From positions 2,790,001 through 2,854,000 of the forward strand of contig NZ_CP100595.1 in NCBI RefSeq assembly GCF_024267655.1: a stretch of DNA of 64,000 nucleotides, given 5' to 3'. The notes under the pieces were generated by a model that was not told where the DNA came from, ran no database searches, and worked only from the letters and a program-made list of their open reading frames with translations. This stretch comes from Arcobacter roscoffensis (GTDB lineage Bacteria; Campylobacterota; Campylobacteria; Campylobacterales; Arcobacteraceae). Each line of letters begins with the position of its first letter. Position 1 is the first letter of the stretch. Made by a program: the position numbers and the translations under genes. Of the stretch, positions 47,338 through 56,449 are shown piece by piece.

Positions 47338-48260
47338 TTTATCTTTGTTAGTAAGCTATTTACAAATAGTCCAAAAGAAATCCAAACAATAATAAAAAAC
47401 ATTTGGATTTTACCTGTGTCACTACCAAAAAAGTGAGCATTTAGAGAATCATTTAATGCACTATTCATCATAATATATGTAAAAATAATAAGTCCTATAA
47501 TCATATAAGTACCCACTTTTATCTCTTTTGTAGAAGATGTTATTTCTTGTTTTATTTCCCCTTGGTCATGTAATGTTTTTCTCAATTTTTCTAAAGTATT
47601 TGAAAATTTACCACCTGATTTTCTACCAATTGAAATAGTAAGATAAAAAATTCTAAGTTCTTTAGACTCAATAAGTTTAAACATCTTTTCAAAGCATTTA
47701 TCTTCACCTATAACTGATTTTTCATTTATATAAATACCTAAAACTTTTTGTGCAAGTTTTGACTTTGAGGTAAGAATTGATTTTTTTAAGGCTTGCTCAA
47801 ACCCTACTCCACTTCTCATCATACTTGTCACCTTATCAATAATCTCTTTTAATGCGAAGTTAAACTCTTCTTGTCTAGCTTTTATAAGATTTACTAAAAC
47901 CAAGTAAGGAAAACCCATAAATATAAAAAATGTACATATAAATATAAGAATAGATCCTGCAATTAAAAAAATAAAAAAGCTTGTTAGAAGTCCAAAACCA
48001 ACACAAATAAGTAAAAATACATACTCTGCACCTTGTGTAGAAAAACCAGCAAACCTAAGTTTTTTTCTTAAAAAATTTGTATCATCTTCAAAAGCATTAT
48101 CAGTTCTATTATTATCTAAAATTTTACTATTTGTATTTACTAATGTATTTATAATTACTTTTTGTTGATTCATTTTTATATAAAATGAGTATAAATAAAA
48201 AGCAAAACTTATAAATAATATAGGAATTACTATGATAAAAAATAGAACTAAATTACTCAT
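47334..48260 (-). CDS. tadB: Tad pilus platform protein TadB
   Basis: A 308-residue inner-membrane F-domain protein with N-terminal, middle (about 80-125) and C-terminal membrane segments. Family patterns are KEIIDKVTSMMRSGVGFEQA, LKKSILTS and FYLTISIGRKSGGKFSNTLE. It follows tadA after three bases and overlaps tadC by four, the usual tadA-tadB-tadC order. Confidence 0.92.
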   Translation of the reverse strand: MSNLVLFFIIVIPILFISFAFYLYSFYIKMNQQKVIINTLVNTNSKILDNNRTDNAFEDDTNFLRKKLRFAGFSTQGAEYVFLLICVGFGLLTSFFIFLIAGSILIFICTFFIFMGFPYLVLVNLIKARQEEFNFALKEIIDKVTSMMRSGVGFEQALKKSILTSKSKLAQKVLGIYINEKSVIGEDKCFEKMFKLIESKELRIFYLTISIGRKSGGKFSNTLEKLRKTLHDQGEIKQEITSSTKEIKVGTYMIIGLIIFTYIMMNSALNDSLNAHFFGSDTGKIQMFFIIVWISFGLFVNSLLTKIK

Positions 48261-48263
48261 AAC

Positions 48264-49865
48264 TTACTCTTCTTTCATCTTTAAAAAGTGTGGCCATTTA
48301 TGGAAAAGTTGAGGATCTCTATCAATAAATACTTTTAAAAACTCATCCTTCCAACCACACATAACTGATGGTAAATCTGTTTCTAATGCTTCAATAAGCA
48401 TTGATTTTGGCATTTCAAAATTTGGGTCAAATACTCTTTTATCAATATCAACCCCAAACATATTCATTTGATTAATAGTTCTTGTTGGAGTTGCGAGAGT
48501 TTGAAACTCTCCTTTTGTTTTTTTAAGATCACTCGTATCTCTTTTAAACTCAAAGATATTATTTAAAGATACGACACCATTATCTTCCATTCTTCGCTCA
48601 ATCTCTGAAATAGCAACTAACTTTCTCGTACCATCTGGAAATCTAACTAATTGTATTATTAAATCAACTGCTGAGACAATTTGAGTTCTAATAAAGTTTA
48701 TATTTGCGCTTGGTCTGGCTTCTAAATACATATTTTCAATTCTTACAAGAGCTTCTTTTGTACTATCAGCATGAACTGTTGTCATTGAACCAGGATGTCC
48801 AGTATTCATAGCATTTAACATTGTTACAATCTCAGGACCCCTACACTCACCTACAATAATTCTTCTAGGACTTGATCTTAATGCTGATCTTAAAAGATAT
48901 TCTAAAGGAATAGCACCTTTACCCTCTTCATTTGCCATTCTTGACTCATAAGATCTAATAGAATGACAAGGCATTTGAGGTTGCATCTCTTTTGTATCTT
49001 CAATAACCATAAGTTGTTCATTTCCATCTACAAACCTTGTCATTGCATTTAAGAAAGTTGTTTTACCACTTGATGTACCACCAGATACAATAATATTACA
49101 TTTTCCTTTTGAAACTTTTACTAGGAAATATGCCATTTTCATATCCATCTGACCTGCATCAATTAGCATCTCTAATAAAAGTGGGATTTCATTAAATTTT
49201 CTAATTGTCACACAACTTCCGCCATTTGCAGCAATAGGAGGAATTTGAACTTCTACTCTTGAACCATCATTTAACTTACTTGAAATAATAGGATGGGCTT
49301 CATCAATTTTTCTATTATTTTCAGCAAGCATTTTATCTATAATTTTTCTAAGTTCTTCTTCACTTCTAAAAGTAAAAGGTGTTTGCTCCGTCTTACCTTT
49401 ATAAATAATATCAACATAATCTTTTGTATTTATAATTACATCATTTAAGCCATCTTTAGCAATATCAAATATAGTAGAGATATGTCCATAGCCTACAATA
49501 TTGTTTATAATCATTTGTTTTATATCTTCTAGATATTCTTTAGATAAAGCTCTTGATTCATTATTGTATGATTGAATATAATCAGGTAAAACCTCTTCTA
49601 AGTTTTCTTCAGTAATTTTCTGGTCTGATTTTAAGTTCATCATAAAACTATCATTTATTCTTAAGGCTAAATCATACAACTCTTTATTTGTATAAATCTC
49701 AGGAAATTCTAATAAAGAGTTTACCGCTTGCTTTTTTATTTTTGTAATTTTCTCTTTTGTCTCTTTTAAAAGTGAATCTTCTTCTGTAGATTCTTCAACA
49801 ACACTATCATCTAAACTAATGCTATTTTTTTCTTGGTCTTCAATTAAATCTCTTAAACTTCTCAT
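48264..49865 (-). CDS. tadA: Tad pilus assembly ATPase TadA/CpaF
   Basis: Secretion-type hexameric ATPase that powers pilus extension and perhaps retraction. 533 residues. An acidic N-terminus is followed by a CpaF N-domain, then Walker A SGGTSSGKTTF (261-271), ATP-box motif MVIEDTKEMQ, the Walker B-like LLRSALRSSPRRIIVGECRG (about 325-345) and the His box AMNTGHPGSMTTVHAD. It abuts tadZ (shared base at 49865) and tadB. The C-terminal extension after residue 450 is not recognised. Confidence 0.95.
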   Translation of the reverse strand: MRSLRDLIEDQEKNSISLDDSVVEESTEEDSLLKETKEKITKIKKQAVNSLLEFPEIYTNKELYDLALRINDSFMMNLKSDQKITEENLEEVLPDYIQSYNNESRALSKEYLEDIKQMIINNIVGYGHISTIFDIAKDGLNDVIINTKDYVDIIYKGKTEQTPFTFRSEEELRKIIDKMLAENNRKIDEAHPIISSKLNDGSRVEVQIPPIAANGGSCVTIRKFNEIPLLLEMLIDAGQMDMKMAYFLVKVSKGKCNIIVSGGTSSGKTTFLNAMTRFVDGNEQLMVIEDTKEMQPQMPCHSIRSYESRMANEEGKGAIPLEYLLRSALRSSPRRIIVGECRGPEIVTMLNAMNTGHPGSMTTVHADSTKEALVRIENMYLEARPSANINFIRTQIVSAVDLIIQLVRFPDGTRKLVAISEIERRMEDNGVVSLNNIFEFKRDTSDLKKTKGEFQTLATPTRTINQMNMFGVDIDKRVFDPNFEMPKSMLIEALETDLPSVMCGWKDEFLKVFIDRDPQLFHKWPHFLKMKEE

Positions 49866-51472
49866 TATTTACTCTTTTTAAATAAAGATGAAAAGAATCC
49901 TTCTTTGCTTTTTTTATCTTCACTGTAATAGAACTCTTTTTTCTTTAAAATATCTTCAAGTTTTTCTATAAATAGTGACTCTTTTGCACTTTGACTTGCT
50001 AACTCACAGTAATTCCAGCATTTACCTAAAGTCTTATAATCATTTGGTATTTTATAGTCATCAAACTGTATCTTATCTCCACTTGTCATATTTAAAATTG
50101 AAGTTACGTCATTTACAGAGATTGCATTTTGTGAATCATATCTATTTACAATAAATGATATTTTCTCTTTTAAACCTGCTCTTTTCATCAAAGAATAAAA
50201 AGTTTTTACTTTTGAGATATGAGGAAGGTTCATTTCAGTCAAAAGCCATATTTCATTTACAATATCATATATGGTAGTCTTTAGATTTGAAGCATCTGCT
50301 AAACCTAAATCTATAATTATAAAATTGAAATAATCACTTGAATTTGATACATACTCTAAAAGTTTGCTAATAAACACATCTTTTTCTATATACTCTTTAT
50401 CTATATGCTTTTGTATTCCAGTAACACAATAAAAGTTTTCACGGATTTTAGATAAACCATTTTGTAGATTATTCTCTAAATGAAATTCACTTGTATTTAT
50501 TAAATCAACTATAGTTTTATTTGGGAGCGGGTTTTTTTGTAAAAATAAATTGCTCACAGCTTTTGTAGTTGATAAATCAATATATAAAATATTTTTATCA
50601 GGTAAATTTTGTGATAGTAAATCAGACATATTCATACCAATAGTTGTAGTTCCAATACCCCCAGATATTCCACTTAAAGCTATGATTTTATTACCGTATT
50701 TGTTTTTATTTAGAAGTTCATTTCTTGTATTTAAAATTATTTCTTTTATTGCTTCAGCTTTAAATTCATTTATTGAAATATAGTTTTGAATACCTAATTT
50801 TCCACAATACATCGATAGTTTATGATCATTTGGACCTATTACAATTATTAATTCATTTAGTGATTTAATTACGGATTCATATTTTTTAATATTTCTTTCA
50901 TCATCAATCAAATAAACAATTATATGTTTTGTTTCTTTATTTTTAATTGTTGAGATATGTTTTTCAATTGAGTTATCAACTATAACATCTACATTGAAAA
51001 GTCCTTCTAAGCCACCTTTTAGATTTTGTGCAAACATATCTAAAGTATCATCGTGGAATAAAAATATATTAAAAGATACATCTGAACCTAAAAGTTTTTT
51101 CTCTAACTCTTTTTGTTTATTTAGATATTTTATTAGTTTATTTAGAAGTTTTTTTATAATTGAACTAGATTTTATTCTTTTATTTATTGAAATATATCCA
51201 TATACAAGCTTATCTTTTCTTAATGTAATTTTGTATTTCTGGTCTTCATGGCTTTTTTCATCAAGAACATTTCCATCTTTATCAATAGTTAAGTTATGAA
51301 AGAAATTGTTATATTCATATTCATATTTATAATATGAAATATCATCTAAATTTGTAAGATCTGCAAATAGTTCTAAAGCCTCTTGTATTTGAGTGTTTAA
51401 AATACTATTTTCTTTATTTGAATCAAGTTTATCTTTAAAATCATCTAATGTCATATTTCTTCCTAATTTCAT
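49865..51472 (-). CDS. tadZ: Tad pilus localisation protein TadZ/CpaE-like
   Basis: A 535-residue protein with an N-terminal region of unknown fold (about 1-130), a receiver-like domain (about 145-245) and a MinD/ParA-type ATPase domain. The nucleotide loop reads SGISGGIGTTTIGMN, lacking the usual lysine of GKT, as is common in CpaE-like members. FIIIDLGLADASN is the Walker B-like part. TadZ proteins position the Tad machine at the cell pole. It lies between tadV and tadA in the operon. Confidence 0.85.
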   Translation of the reverse strand: MKLGRNMTLDDFKDKLDSNKENSILNTQIQEALELFADLTNLDDISYYKYEYEYNNFFHNLTIDKDGNVLDEKSHEDQKYKITLRKDKLVYGYISINKRIKSSSIIKKLLNKLIKYLNKQKELEKKLLGSDVSFNIFLFHDDTLDMFAQNLKGGLEGLFNVDVIVDNSIEKHISTIKNKETKHIIVYLIDDERNIKKYESVIKSLNELIIVIGPNDHKLSMYCGKLGIQNYISINEFKAEAIKEIILNTRNELLNKNKYGNKIIALSGISGGIGTTTIGMNMSDLLSQNLPDKNILYIDLSTTKAVSNLFLQKNPLPNKTIVDLINTSEFHLENNLQNGLSKIRENFYCVTGIQKHIDKEYIEKDVFISKLLEYVSNSSDYFNFIIIDLGLADASNLKTTIYDIVNEIWLLTEMNLPHISKVKTFYSLMKRAGLKEKISFIVNRYDSQNAISVNDVTSILNMTSGDKIQFDDYKIPNDYKTLGKCWNYCELASQSAKESLFIEKLEDILKKKEFYYSEDKKSKEGFFSSLFKKSK

Positions 51473-51490
51473 CTTTGAAGATTATATTCT

Positions 51491-51919
51491 TTACAAAAAT
51501 ATATTCAAATAACTTAATATATTTACTATTATAACAGAAATAAACATAACTGGTACCATAGCAGCAACTCTTCTTTTCTTCACCTTTTGCATAAATAATA
51601 AAACTATAGTTTGAAGTAAACCTGTAATTATTAGAAAAACCGCAAAGGGTTTTAATCCTAAAAATAGTGCTACAAGCATCATATATTTTATGTCTCCACC
51701 ACCAAGTATCATTTGCCTATTTATAAGCATAAGAGTAATAAAAAAAAGAAGAACAACTAAAGATAAAACAATAGAACTTATATATATTTTCGATTCAAAA
51801 AAACCAAATATTAAAAGCATTATTGCCATTGTAAGTAAAATATTATTTGGTACTAAGTATTTTTTGTAGTCAGTATATGATAAAACTGTAGAAAATATAT
51901 AAAAGATTATTGCAAACAC
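51491..51919 (-). CDS. tadV: Prepilin peptidase TadV/CpaA
   Basis: An inner-membrane aspartic protease (A24 family) that cleaves Flp prepilins. The 142 residues give about five membrane segments. The two catalytic aspartates lie in LSYTDYKKYLVPN (about 13-25) and GGGDIKYMMLVA (about 73-84). The length is that of the short TadV type without methylase domain. Second gene of the Tad operon. Confidence 0.93.
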   Translation of the reverse strand: MFAIIFYIFSTVLSYTDYKKYLVPNNILLTMAIMLLIFGFFESKIYISSIVLSLVVLLFFITLMLINRQMILGGGDIKYMMLVALFLGLKPFAVFLIITGLLQTIVLLFMQKVKKRRVAAMVPVMFISVIIVNILSYLNIFL

Positions 51920-51931
51920 ATTTGTCTTTTC

Positions 51932-51975
51932 AAGTATTAAGCAAAAGGCTTAAGCCTTTTTACTTAAATACTACT
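51932..51975 (-). terminator. Hairpin between flp and tadV (partial terminator/attenuator)
   Basis: AAAAGGCTTA/AGCCTTTT forms the centre of a longer imperfect stem with AAGTATT and AATACT arms. It starts at the flp stop. It could let pilin be made in excess over the machinery and stabilise the flp mRNA. Confidence 0.65.
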
Positions 51976-52165
51976 CAGAAGTAGAACCAGTTACTTCAGT
52001 AATTTTATTAGTTGCTGCTGTTTCAACTTTTGTTTTTTCACCATCTACCCAAGTATTTAGACCAACTACTGCTCCAACACCAACAATTACTAATAATAAA
52101 GTTACAAGAATTTTATCCATTGCACCTTTTTCACTTTTTAATCTTCTTTTTAAAAAATCTAACAT
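51971..52165 (-). CDS. flp: Flp-type (type IVb) pilin
   Basis: A 64-residue precursor. A basic leader MLDFLKRRLKSEKG is followed by AMDKILVTLLLVIVGVGAVV, a prepilin-like cleavage site after Gly14 and a hydrophobic helix, then a short polar C-terminus. The usual Glu-Tyr pair of Flp pilins is not present; Asp17 near the cleavage site is the nearest acidic residue, so it is divergent. Its place as first gene of the Tad operon, with AAGGAG before the ATG and a c-di-GMP riboswitch in its leader, supports it as the major pilin. Confidence 0.82.
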   Translation of the reverse strand: MLDFLKRRLKSEKGAMDKILVTLLLVIVGVGAVVGLNTWVDGEKTKVETAATNKITEVTGSTSE

Positions 52166-52247
52166 TTTGTTCTCCTTGCTTTGATAAGTATTAAAGTTAT
52201 TTTTAAAGGTAGTCAGTATTGCAATTTTTATTAAATAATAAATAAGA

Positions 52248-52325
52248 ATGCAACCCGGCTATCTCAATCAAGACCCGTGGCTTTCCGTCCTTACCTCACG
52301 ATAAGTTTGGCTATCACTAATATGT
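52248..52325 (-). ncRNA. Cyclic-di-GMP-I (GEMM) riboswitch in the flp leader
   Basis: The minus strand shows GEMM-I consensus blocks in order: GCCAAAC at about 52312-52306, GTGAGGTAAGGACGGAAAGC (52299-52280, the tetraloop/receptor arm), CCACGGGTCT to 52271, and AGCCGGGTTGC (52260-52250). The riboswitch ends about 85 bases before the flp ATG. GEMM riboswitches bind c-di-GMP and control motility, adhesion and pilus genes. I see no clear terminator in the expression platform, so whether it acts as an ON or OFF switch is open. Confidence 0.9.
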
Positions 52326-52539
52326 CGTTATTGTAATTGTTACACATATACTCTTAACTATTACTTAAATGTATCATAAAAGTATTATTTACATGTATTT
52401 AAATAATTTTTATAACTTTGTTATTTATTATCATTGTAATTATTGTATCTTAGTTATATAAATTGTTTGATTTCTGCTTAAAGCCTCTACAAACTCTTTT
52501 TAGATATAATCCCTTTTATATACAAGAATAAGGAAAACT
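52326..52539. promoter_or_regulatory. Divergent promoter region, flp leader and gatC
   Basis: The gatC side has TATAAT at 52505-52510 and AAGGAA at about 52530-52535. The flp side needs a leftward promoter upstream of 52326, but no clear box stands out in the AT-rich sequence. Confidence 0.45.
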
Positions 52540-52830
52540 ATGACTGTAGATGATAAACTAATTGAGAAATTATCAAGACTTTCTAGTTTAGAGATTGATG
52601 AGTCAAGAAAAGAGAACTTAAAATCTGAACTAGCTGATATTATCAACTTCGTTGAAAATTTAAATGAGATTGATGTATCAAAAATTGAAGCTACATTTAG
52701 CACTGTTGAAGGTGGAACACCTTTAAGAGAAGATGAGGCTAAACAAGATTTAGAGTTATCAAATCATATTTTAAAAAATGCTCCTGAGTCAGAAGATGGA
52801 TACTTTAAAGTTCCAAAGATTATTGAGTAA
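52540..52830 (+). CDS. gatC: Asp/Glu-tRNA amidotransferase subunit C
   Basis: Small stabilising subunit of GatCAB, which converts Glu-tRNA-Gln and Asp-tRNA-Asn to the amidated forms. The 96 residues match the family: LIEKLSRLSSLEIDE at the N-terminus, ELADIINFVENLNEIDVS, then PLREDEAK and a C-terminal YFKVPKIIE. The RBS AAGGAA is well placed. The ArsC-like selenoprotein gene follows after 17 bases and may be co-transcribed. Confidence 0.95.
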   Translation: MTVDDKLIEKLSRLSSLEIDESRKENLKSELADIINFVENLNEIDVSKIEATFSTVEGGTPLREDEAKQDLELSNHILKNAPESEDGYFKVPKIIE

Positions 52831-52847
52831 TAAATAAAAGGAAAACA

Positions 52848-53189
52848 ATGTTTAAGGTTTACGGAATTAAAACCTGAAACTCTGTTAGAAAAGCCTTAAG
52901 GTTTTTTAAGGACAACAATATAGAAGTAGAATTCTTTGATACTAAAAAAGAAACACCTACTTCAACTTCTATCGAGTTTTGGATTGAAAAAGCGGGTATT
53001 GATTTAGTTTTCAATAGTAGAGGAACTAAATATAGAAGTTTAAAGTTAAAAGAGCTTAATCTTGACGAGCAAGGTAAGTTTGAGTGGTTATGTAAAGAGC
53101 CAATGCTTTTAAAAAGACCTATAGTTGAACTAAGCAATGATGTAGTTATTGGTTTCAATGAGGATGATTATAAAGCTAAATTTTTATAA
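52848..53189 (+). CDS. ArsC/Spx-family selenoprotein (UGA-encoded Sec at residue 10)
   Basis: From ATG 52848 (RBS AAAGGAAA) the frame reads MFKVYGIKT-UGA-NSVRKALRFF and then runs open to TAA 53187-53189, 113 residues. The family has Cys at exactly this point (YGIKNC-type N-terminus). The rest fits, e.g. FWIEKAGIDLVFNSRGTKYR and LLKRPIVELSNDVVIGFNED. The UGA (52875-52877) is followed after 16 bases by the hairpin CCTTAA-GGTTTT-TTAAGG (52894-52911). Its loop starts with GG, as in bacterial SECIS elements. The enzyme is probably a thiol/selenol oxidoreductase or arsenate reductase-like. An alternative is a pseudogene with a nonsense change, but the conserved position and hairpin argue against it. 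Confidence 0.85.
52894..52911 (+). promoter_or_regulatory. SECIS-like hairpin
   Basis: A 6-bp perfect stem CCTTAA/TTAAGG with loop GGTTTT. The loop begins 22 bases after the UGA, within the range of known bacterial SECIS elements. It would recruit SelB. Confidence 0.7.
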
Positions 53190-53191
53190 TA

Positions 53192-53228
53192 AAAAAAAGG
53201 GAAAGATTTAAAATCTTTCCCTTTTTTT
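53192..53228. terminator. Bidirectional terminator between selenoprotein gene and aroG
   Basis: A long perfect hairpin, AAAGGGAAAGATTT pairing with AAATCTTTCCCTTT, flanked by A and T tracts. It serves both converging genes. Confidence 0.9.
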
Positions 53229-53250
53229 ATGTACTGTAAAAAGATATAAA

Positions 53251-54615
53251 TTAAACTATTATATCTTTTCTTGCTTCTTTTAAAGTATCAGCAATCATAA
53301 ATGCTAACTCTAAAGCTTGGTCAGCATTTAATCTTGGATCACATTGAGTATGGTATCTACTTGCTAATCCTTCTTTTGTAATAGCAGAACTTGCACTACC
53401 TGTACATTCAGTTACATCTTGTCCTGTCATTTCTAAGTGAATACCACCTGCATATGTTCCCTCTGCTCTATGAATTTGGAAGAATTTTCGCACTTCACTT
53501 AAAATAGCTTCAAAATCTCTTGTTTTGTAGCCATTATCAGTTTTGATAGTATTTCCATGCATTGGATCAGATGACCATAATACATTTTTCCCTTCTTTTT
53601 TAACTCTTGCTAATAATTTAGGGAAGTGATCTTCAATTTTATTTGCACCCATTCTAACAATAAGATTTAATCTTCCTGCTTCATTTTCTGGGTTTAATTT
53701 GTCAATTAATTGAATTAATTCATCTTCTCTCATAGAAGGTCCAACTTTACAAGCAATCGGGTTTTTTATACCTCTAAAATACTCAATATGAGCATCTTTT
53801 AAATCTCTTGTTCTATCCCCTATCCATAACATATGAGCAGCACAGTTAAACCAATCACCAGTGATTGAATCTTTTCTTGTAAGTGCTTCTTCATAGTTAA
53901 GTAAAAGTGCTTCATGTGAAGTAAACAGTGATGTTTCACTTAATTGAGCAGTATTTTCACTTGTGATACCACATGACTTCATAAAATTAAGTGCTTCTGA
54001 AATTCTATTTGATACATTTTGGTATCTTTCATCTAGTTCATGGTCTTTTAAGAAACCTAAATTCCATAATTGAACTTGATTTAAATCAGCCATACCACCT
54101 CTTGAAAATGCTCTTAAAAGGTTCATAGTTGCAGCACTTTGATTGTAAGCTTTTAATAATTTCTTAGCTTTTGGATTTCTAGCTTTTTCTGTAAAAGCCA
54201 TATCATTTACAATATCACCTCTATATGAAGGTAAAGAAATACCATTAATCTCTTCAAAGTCTGAACTTCTTGGTTTTGCAAACTGACCAGCAACTCTTCC
54301 AACTTTTACTACTGGACATCCACCAGAGAAAGTTAAAACTACTGCCATTTGCATCATAACTTTAAATAAATCTTTAATGTTATTTGCATCAAATGAAGCA
54401 AATGATTCAGCACAATCTCCCCCTTGTAAAAGAAAAGCCTTTCCATTTACAACATCTGCTAACTTACTTTTTAGACTTAGTGCTTCACCTGCAAAAATTA
54501 AAGGTGGATATGAAGCTAGTTCATTCTCTACTTTTTTTAATTTTTCTAAATCATTATATGTTGGTTGTTGTTTGATTGGAAAATCTCTCCAACTACTTGG
54601 ATTCCAAGTTTTCAT
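53251..54615 (-). CDS. aroG: DAHP synthase, class II
   Basis: First step of the shikimate pathway, joining phosphoenolpyruvate and erythrose 4-phosphate. The 454 residues belong to the plant-like class II type: [16 protein letters not shown] at the N-terminus, [20 protein letters not shown] (Cys metal ligand), [42 protein letters not shown] and [17 protein letters not shown]. All key motifs are present. Monocistronic, ending at a strong terminator. Confidence 0.95.
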   Translation of the reverse strand: MKTWNPSSWRDFPIKQQPTYNDLEKLKKVENELASYPPLIFAGEALSLKSKLADVVNGKAFLLQGGDCAESFASFDANNIKDLFKVMMQMAVVLTFSGGCPVVKVGRVAGQFAKPRSSDFEEINGISLPSYRGDIVNDMAFTEKARNPKAKKLLKAYNQSAATMNLLRAFSRGGMADLNQVQLWNLGFLKDHELDERYQNVSNRISEALNFMKSCGITSENTAQLSETSLFTSHEALLLNYEEALTRKDSITGDWFNCAAHMLWIGDRTRDLKDAHIEYFRGIKNPIACKVGPSMREDELIQLIDKLNPENEAGRLNLIVRMGANKIEDHFPKLLARVKKEGKNVLWSSDPMHGNTIKTDNGYKTRDFEAILSEVRKFFQIHRAEGTYAGGIHLEMTGQDVTECTGSASSAITKEGLASRYHTQCDPRLNADQALELAFMIADTLKEARKDIIV

Positions 54616-54728
54616 TTCTTTGCCTTTTTTGTTAATTTAATAATAAGTGATTTTATCCAAAGTATACTTAATAAAAAAATTTGATTTTGTTACTAAATTG
54701 TAACTATATAGGGGCTTATGTAAGCTTT

Positions 54729-54753
54729 GGCATATTAGAGTTTCTAATATGCC
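54729..54753 (-). terminator. Hairpin after the transaldolase gene
   Basis: GGCATATTAGA pairs perfectly with TCTAATATGCC around a 3-base loop. It lies just past the tal stop, but the T tract is weak. Confidence 0.55.
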
Positions 54754-54759
54754 TAAAAT

Positions 54760-55752
54760 TTATGCTACTAATTTTGAAAGTAATTCTTTAAAAGATACCT
54801 TAAAAGCATCAAGTCCTTCTGTTAAAAGTTTTTCATAGATGTCTTTCATATTAACACCTTTTTCTTCTAATAATTGGAAGTACTCATCGCACTGTTTTTC
54901 TGTCATAATATCAGACTCTTCTTTTGAACCAACCTGCACCCAATCTTCAATAGTTGCTAAAGGAGCAGTATTCACTGAGTTTGGATAGATTAAATTATCA
55001 ACATAATAAGAAGGCTCTAAATCGTCACCTTTTACACCAGTACTTGCAAAAAGTGTTCTTATGTTTTTGTTTTCAAACTTATTTACTTCATGGTAACACT
55101 TTGTTGCATTTACAATTCCAAGTTTTGAAGCTTCTAAACCTTTTGAAATGAAATCACTGTCACATAATCTATCAAATCTTGAAACAAATACAGAAATTAC
55201 AGCTTTTATATCTTTATTTGATTCTTTAATTCCCTCATCTAAAGCTTGAGCACATTTAATAGCTTGATCAACTGAGAAAATAAGTGTTGCATTTACATGA
55301 ATACCTCTTGATGTTAACTCTCTCATTGCAATATACCCAGCTTGTGTAGCAGGAACTTTAATCATTACATTATCAGCACCAATAGAATTATGTAATCTAA
55401 TACCTTCTTCTATTGTACCATGTGCATCATCACAAAGTGTTGGGTCAACTTCAATAGAGATAAACCCATCATCTGCATCATTTTTATGTAATTCATCAAG
55501 TAAACAAGCAGCTCTTTTAATATCAGTTAAAGCTAACTCTTCATAAATTGTTTTAGCATTGTTTGCTTGTAACATATCAAGTTGTTGTTTATATGCAACC
55601 GAGTTAGTGATAGATGATGCAAAAATTGCAGGATTTGAAGTAGCCCCTTGGATCACTTCATCTTTAATAATCTCTTGAAATCTATTTTCTAAGAAATCTC
55701 TTTCAATAAAATCACACCATAAAGAGTAGTTAATTTCTTCTTTTAAACTCAT
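54760..55752 (-). CDS. tal: Transaldolase
   Basis: Pentose phosphate enzyme transferring a dihydroxyacetone unit. 330 residues. Active-site segments are WCDFIERDFLENRFQE and GATSNPAIFASSI at the N-terminus, ISIEVDPTLCDDAHGT, the Schiff-base lysine in NVMIKVPATQAGYIAM, and ALDEGIKESNKD with VFVSRFDRLCD. The protein resembles the Campylobacterota/actinobacterial type. It follows serB by 11 bases in one leftward unit. Confidence 0.95.
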   Translation of the reverse strand: MSLKEEINYSLWCDFIERDFLENRFQEIIKDEVIQGATSNPAIFASSITNSVAYKQQLDMLQANNAKTIYEELALTDIKRAACLLDELHKNDADDGFISIEVDPTLCDDAHGTIEEGIRLHNSIGADNVMIKVPATQAGYIAMRELTSRGIHVNATLIFSVDQAIKCAQALDEGIKESNKDIKAVISVFVSRFDRLCDSDFISKGLEASKLGIVNATKCYHEVNKFENKNIRTLFASTGVKGDDLEPSYYVDNLIYPNSVNTAPLATIEDWVQVGSKEESDIMTEKQCDEYFQLLEEKGVNMKDIYEKLLTEGLDAFKVSFKELLSKLVA

Positions 55753-55763
55753 GTTTGTTTCCC

Positions 55764-56384
55764 TTATAAATTATCTAAGATTTTTGTTAAGTCTTTTGTG
55801 TCGACTATAATATTAGCTTCTTTCTTTAATACTTCTTTAGCACAAAAAGCAACTCTAGTATCAGCATGAGCGAACATTGATAAGTCATTTGCACCATCAC
55901 CACACACTAAAGTATCAGCTTTTGAAACACCTAAAATATTTTGTAATCTTTGAATCATATCACCTTTTGAATATCCAAACATCATATCTCCACCAACAAG
56001 TCCAGTTAAGATACCATCTCTTTCATGTAATACATTTGAGAAATCAGCATCAAGTCCTAGCTTATCTTTTGCAGGAGATGTTCCTATTCTAAATCCACCT
56101 GAAAAACATACTACTTTATATCCCATCTTTTTAAGTTCAGGAATAATCTCATATGCCCCTGGCATTAAAGGTAAATCTTTACAAATCTCAACAGCTTTAG
56201 CATACTCTAAACCTTCAAGTAAAGATACTCTTTCAATTAAAGATTCAAAAAAGTCTAACTCTCCAGCCATTGCTTTTTCAGTAATTCCTGCAACTTTTTC
56301 CTCTAATCCTAAAGGCTTTGCAAGAAAGTCAATAGTTTCTCCATCCATAAGTGTTGAATCAAAATCAAATACAGCTAATTTCAT
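55764..56384 (-). CDS. serB: Phosphoserine phosphatase
   Basis: Last step of serine synthesis. A 206-residue HAD-family enzyme. The nucleophile motif FDFDSTLMDGETIDFLA (Asp7, Asp9) is followed by the motif II Ser in CFSGGFRIGT, the motif III Lys region and GDGANDLSMFAHADTRVAFC of motif IV. The N-terminal ACT domain of the E. coli enzyme is absent, usual in this group. It is upstream of tal. Confidence 0.95.
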   Translation of the reverse strand: MKLAVFDFDSTLMDGETIDFLAKPLGLEEKVAGITEKAMAGELDFFESLIERVSLLEGLEYAKAVEICKDLPLMPGAYEIIPELKKMGYKVVCFSGGFRIGTSPAKDKLGLDADFSNVLHERDGILTGLVGGDMMFGYSKGDMIQRLQNILGVSKADTLVCGDGANDLSMFAHADTRVAFCAKEVLKKEANIIVDTKDLTKILDNL

Positions 56385-56449
56385 TAATTTTCCCTAGTTT
56401 TATTCTTTAAAGGTTATAATAATATCTAAAATTAACTAAAGGAAACTGA

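Noticed and set aside
52859-53158. Open frame on the minus strand, 99 codons
   Set aside because: It is a shadow of the plus-strand selenoprotein gene. The translation is Ser/Leu-rich with no family pattern, while the plus frame matches ArsC/Spx on both sides of the UGA.
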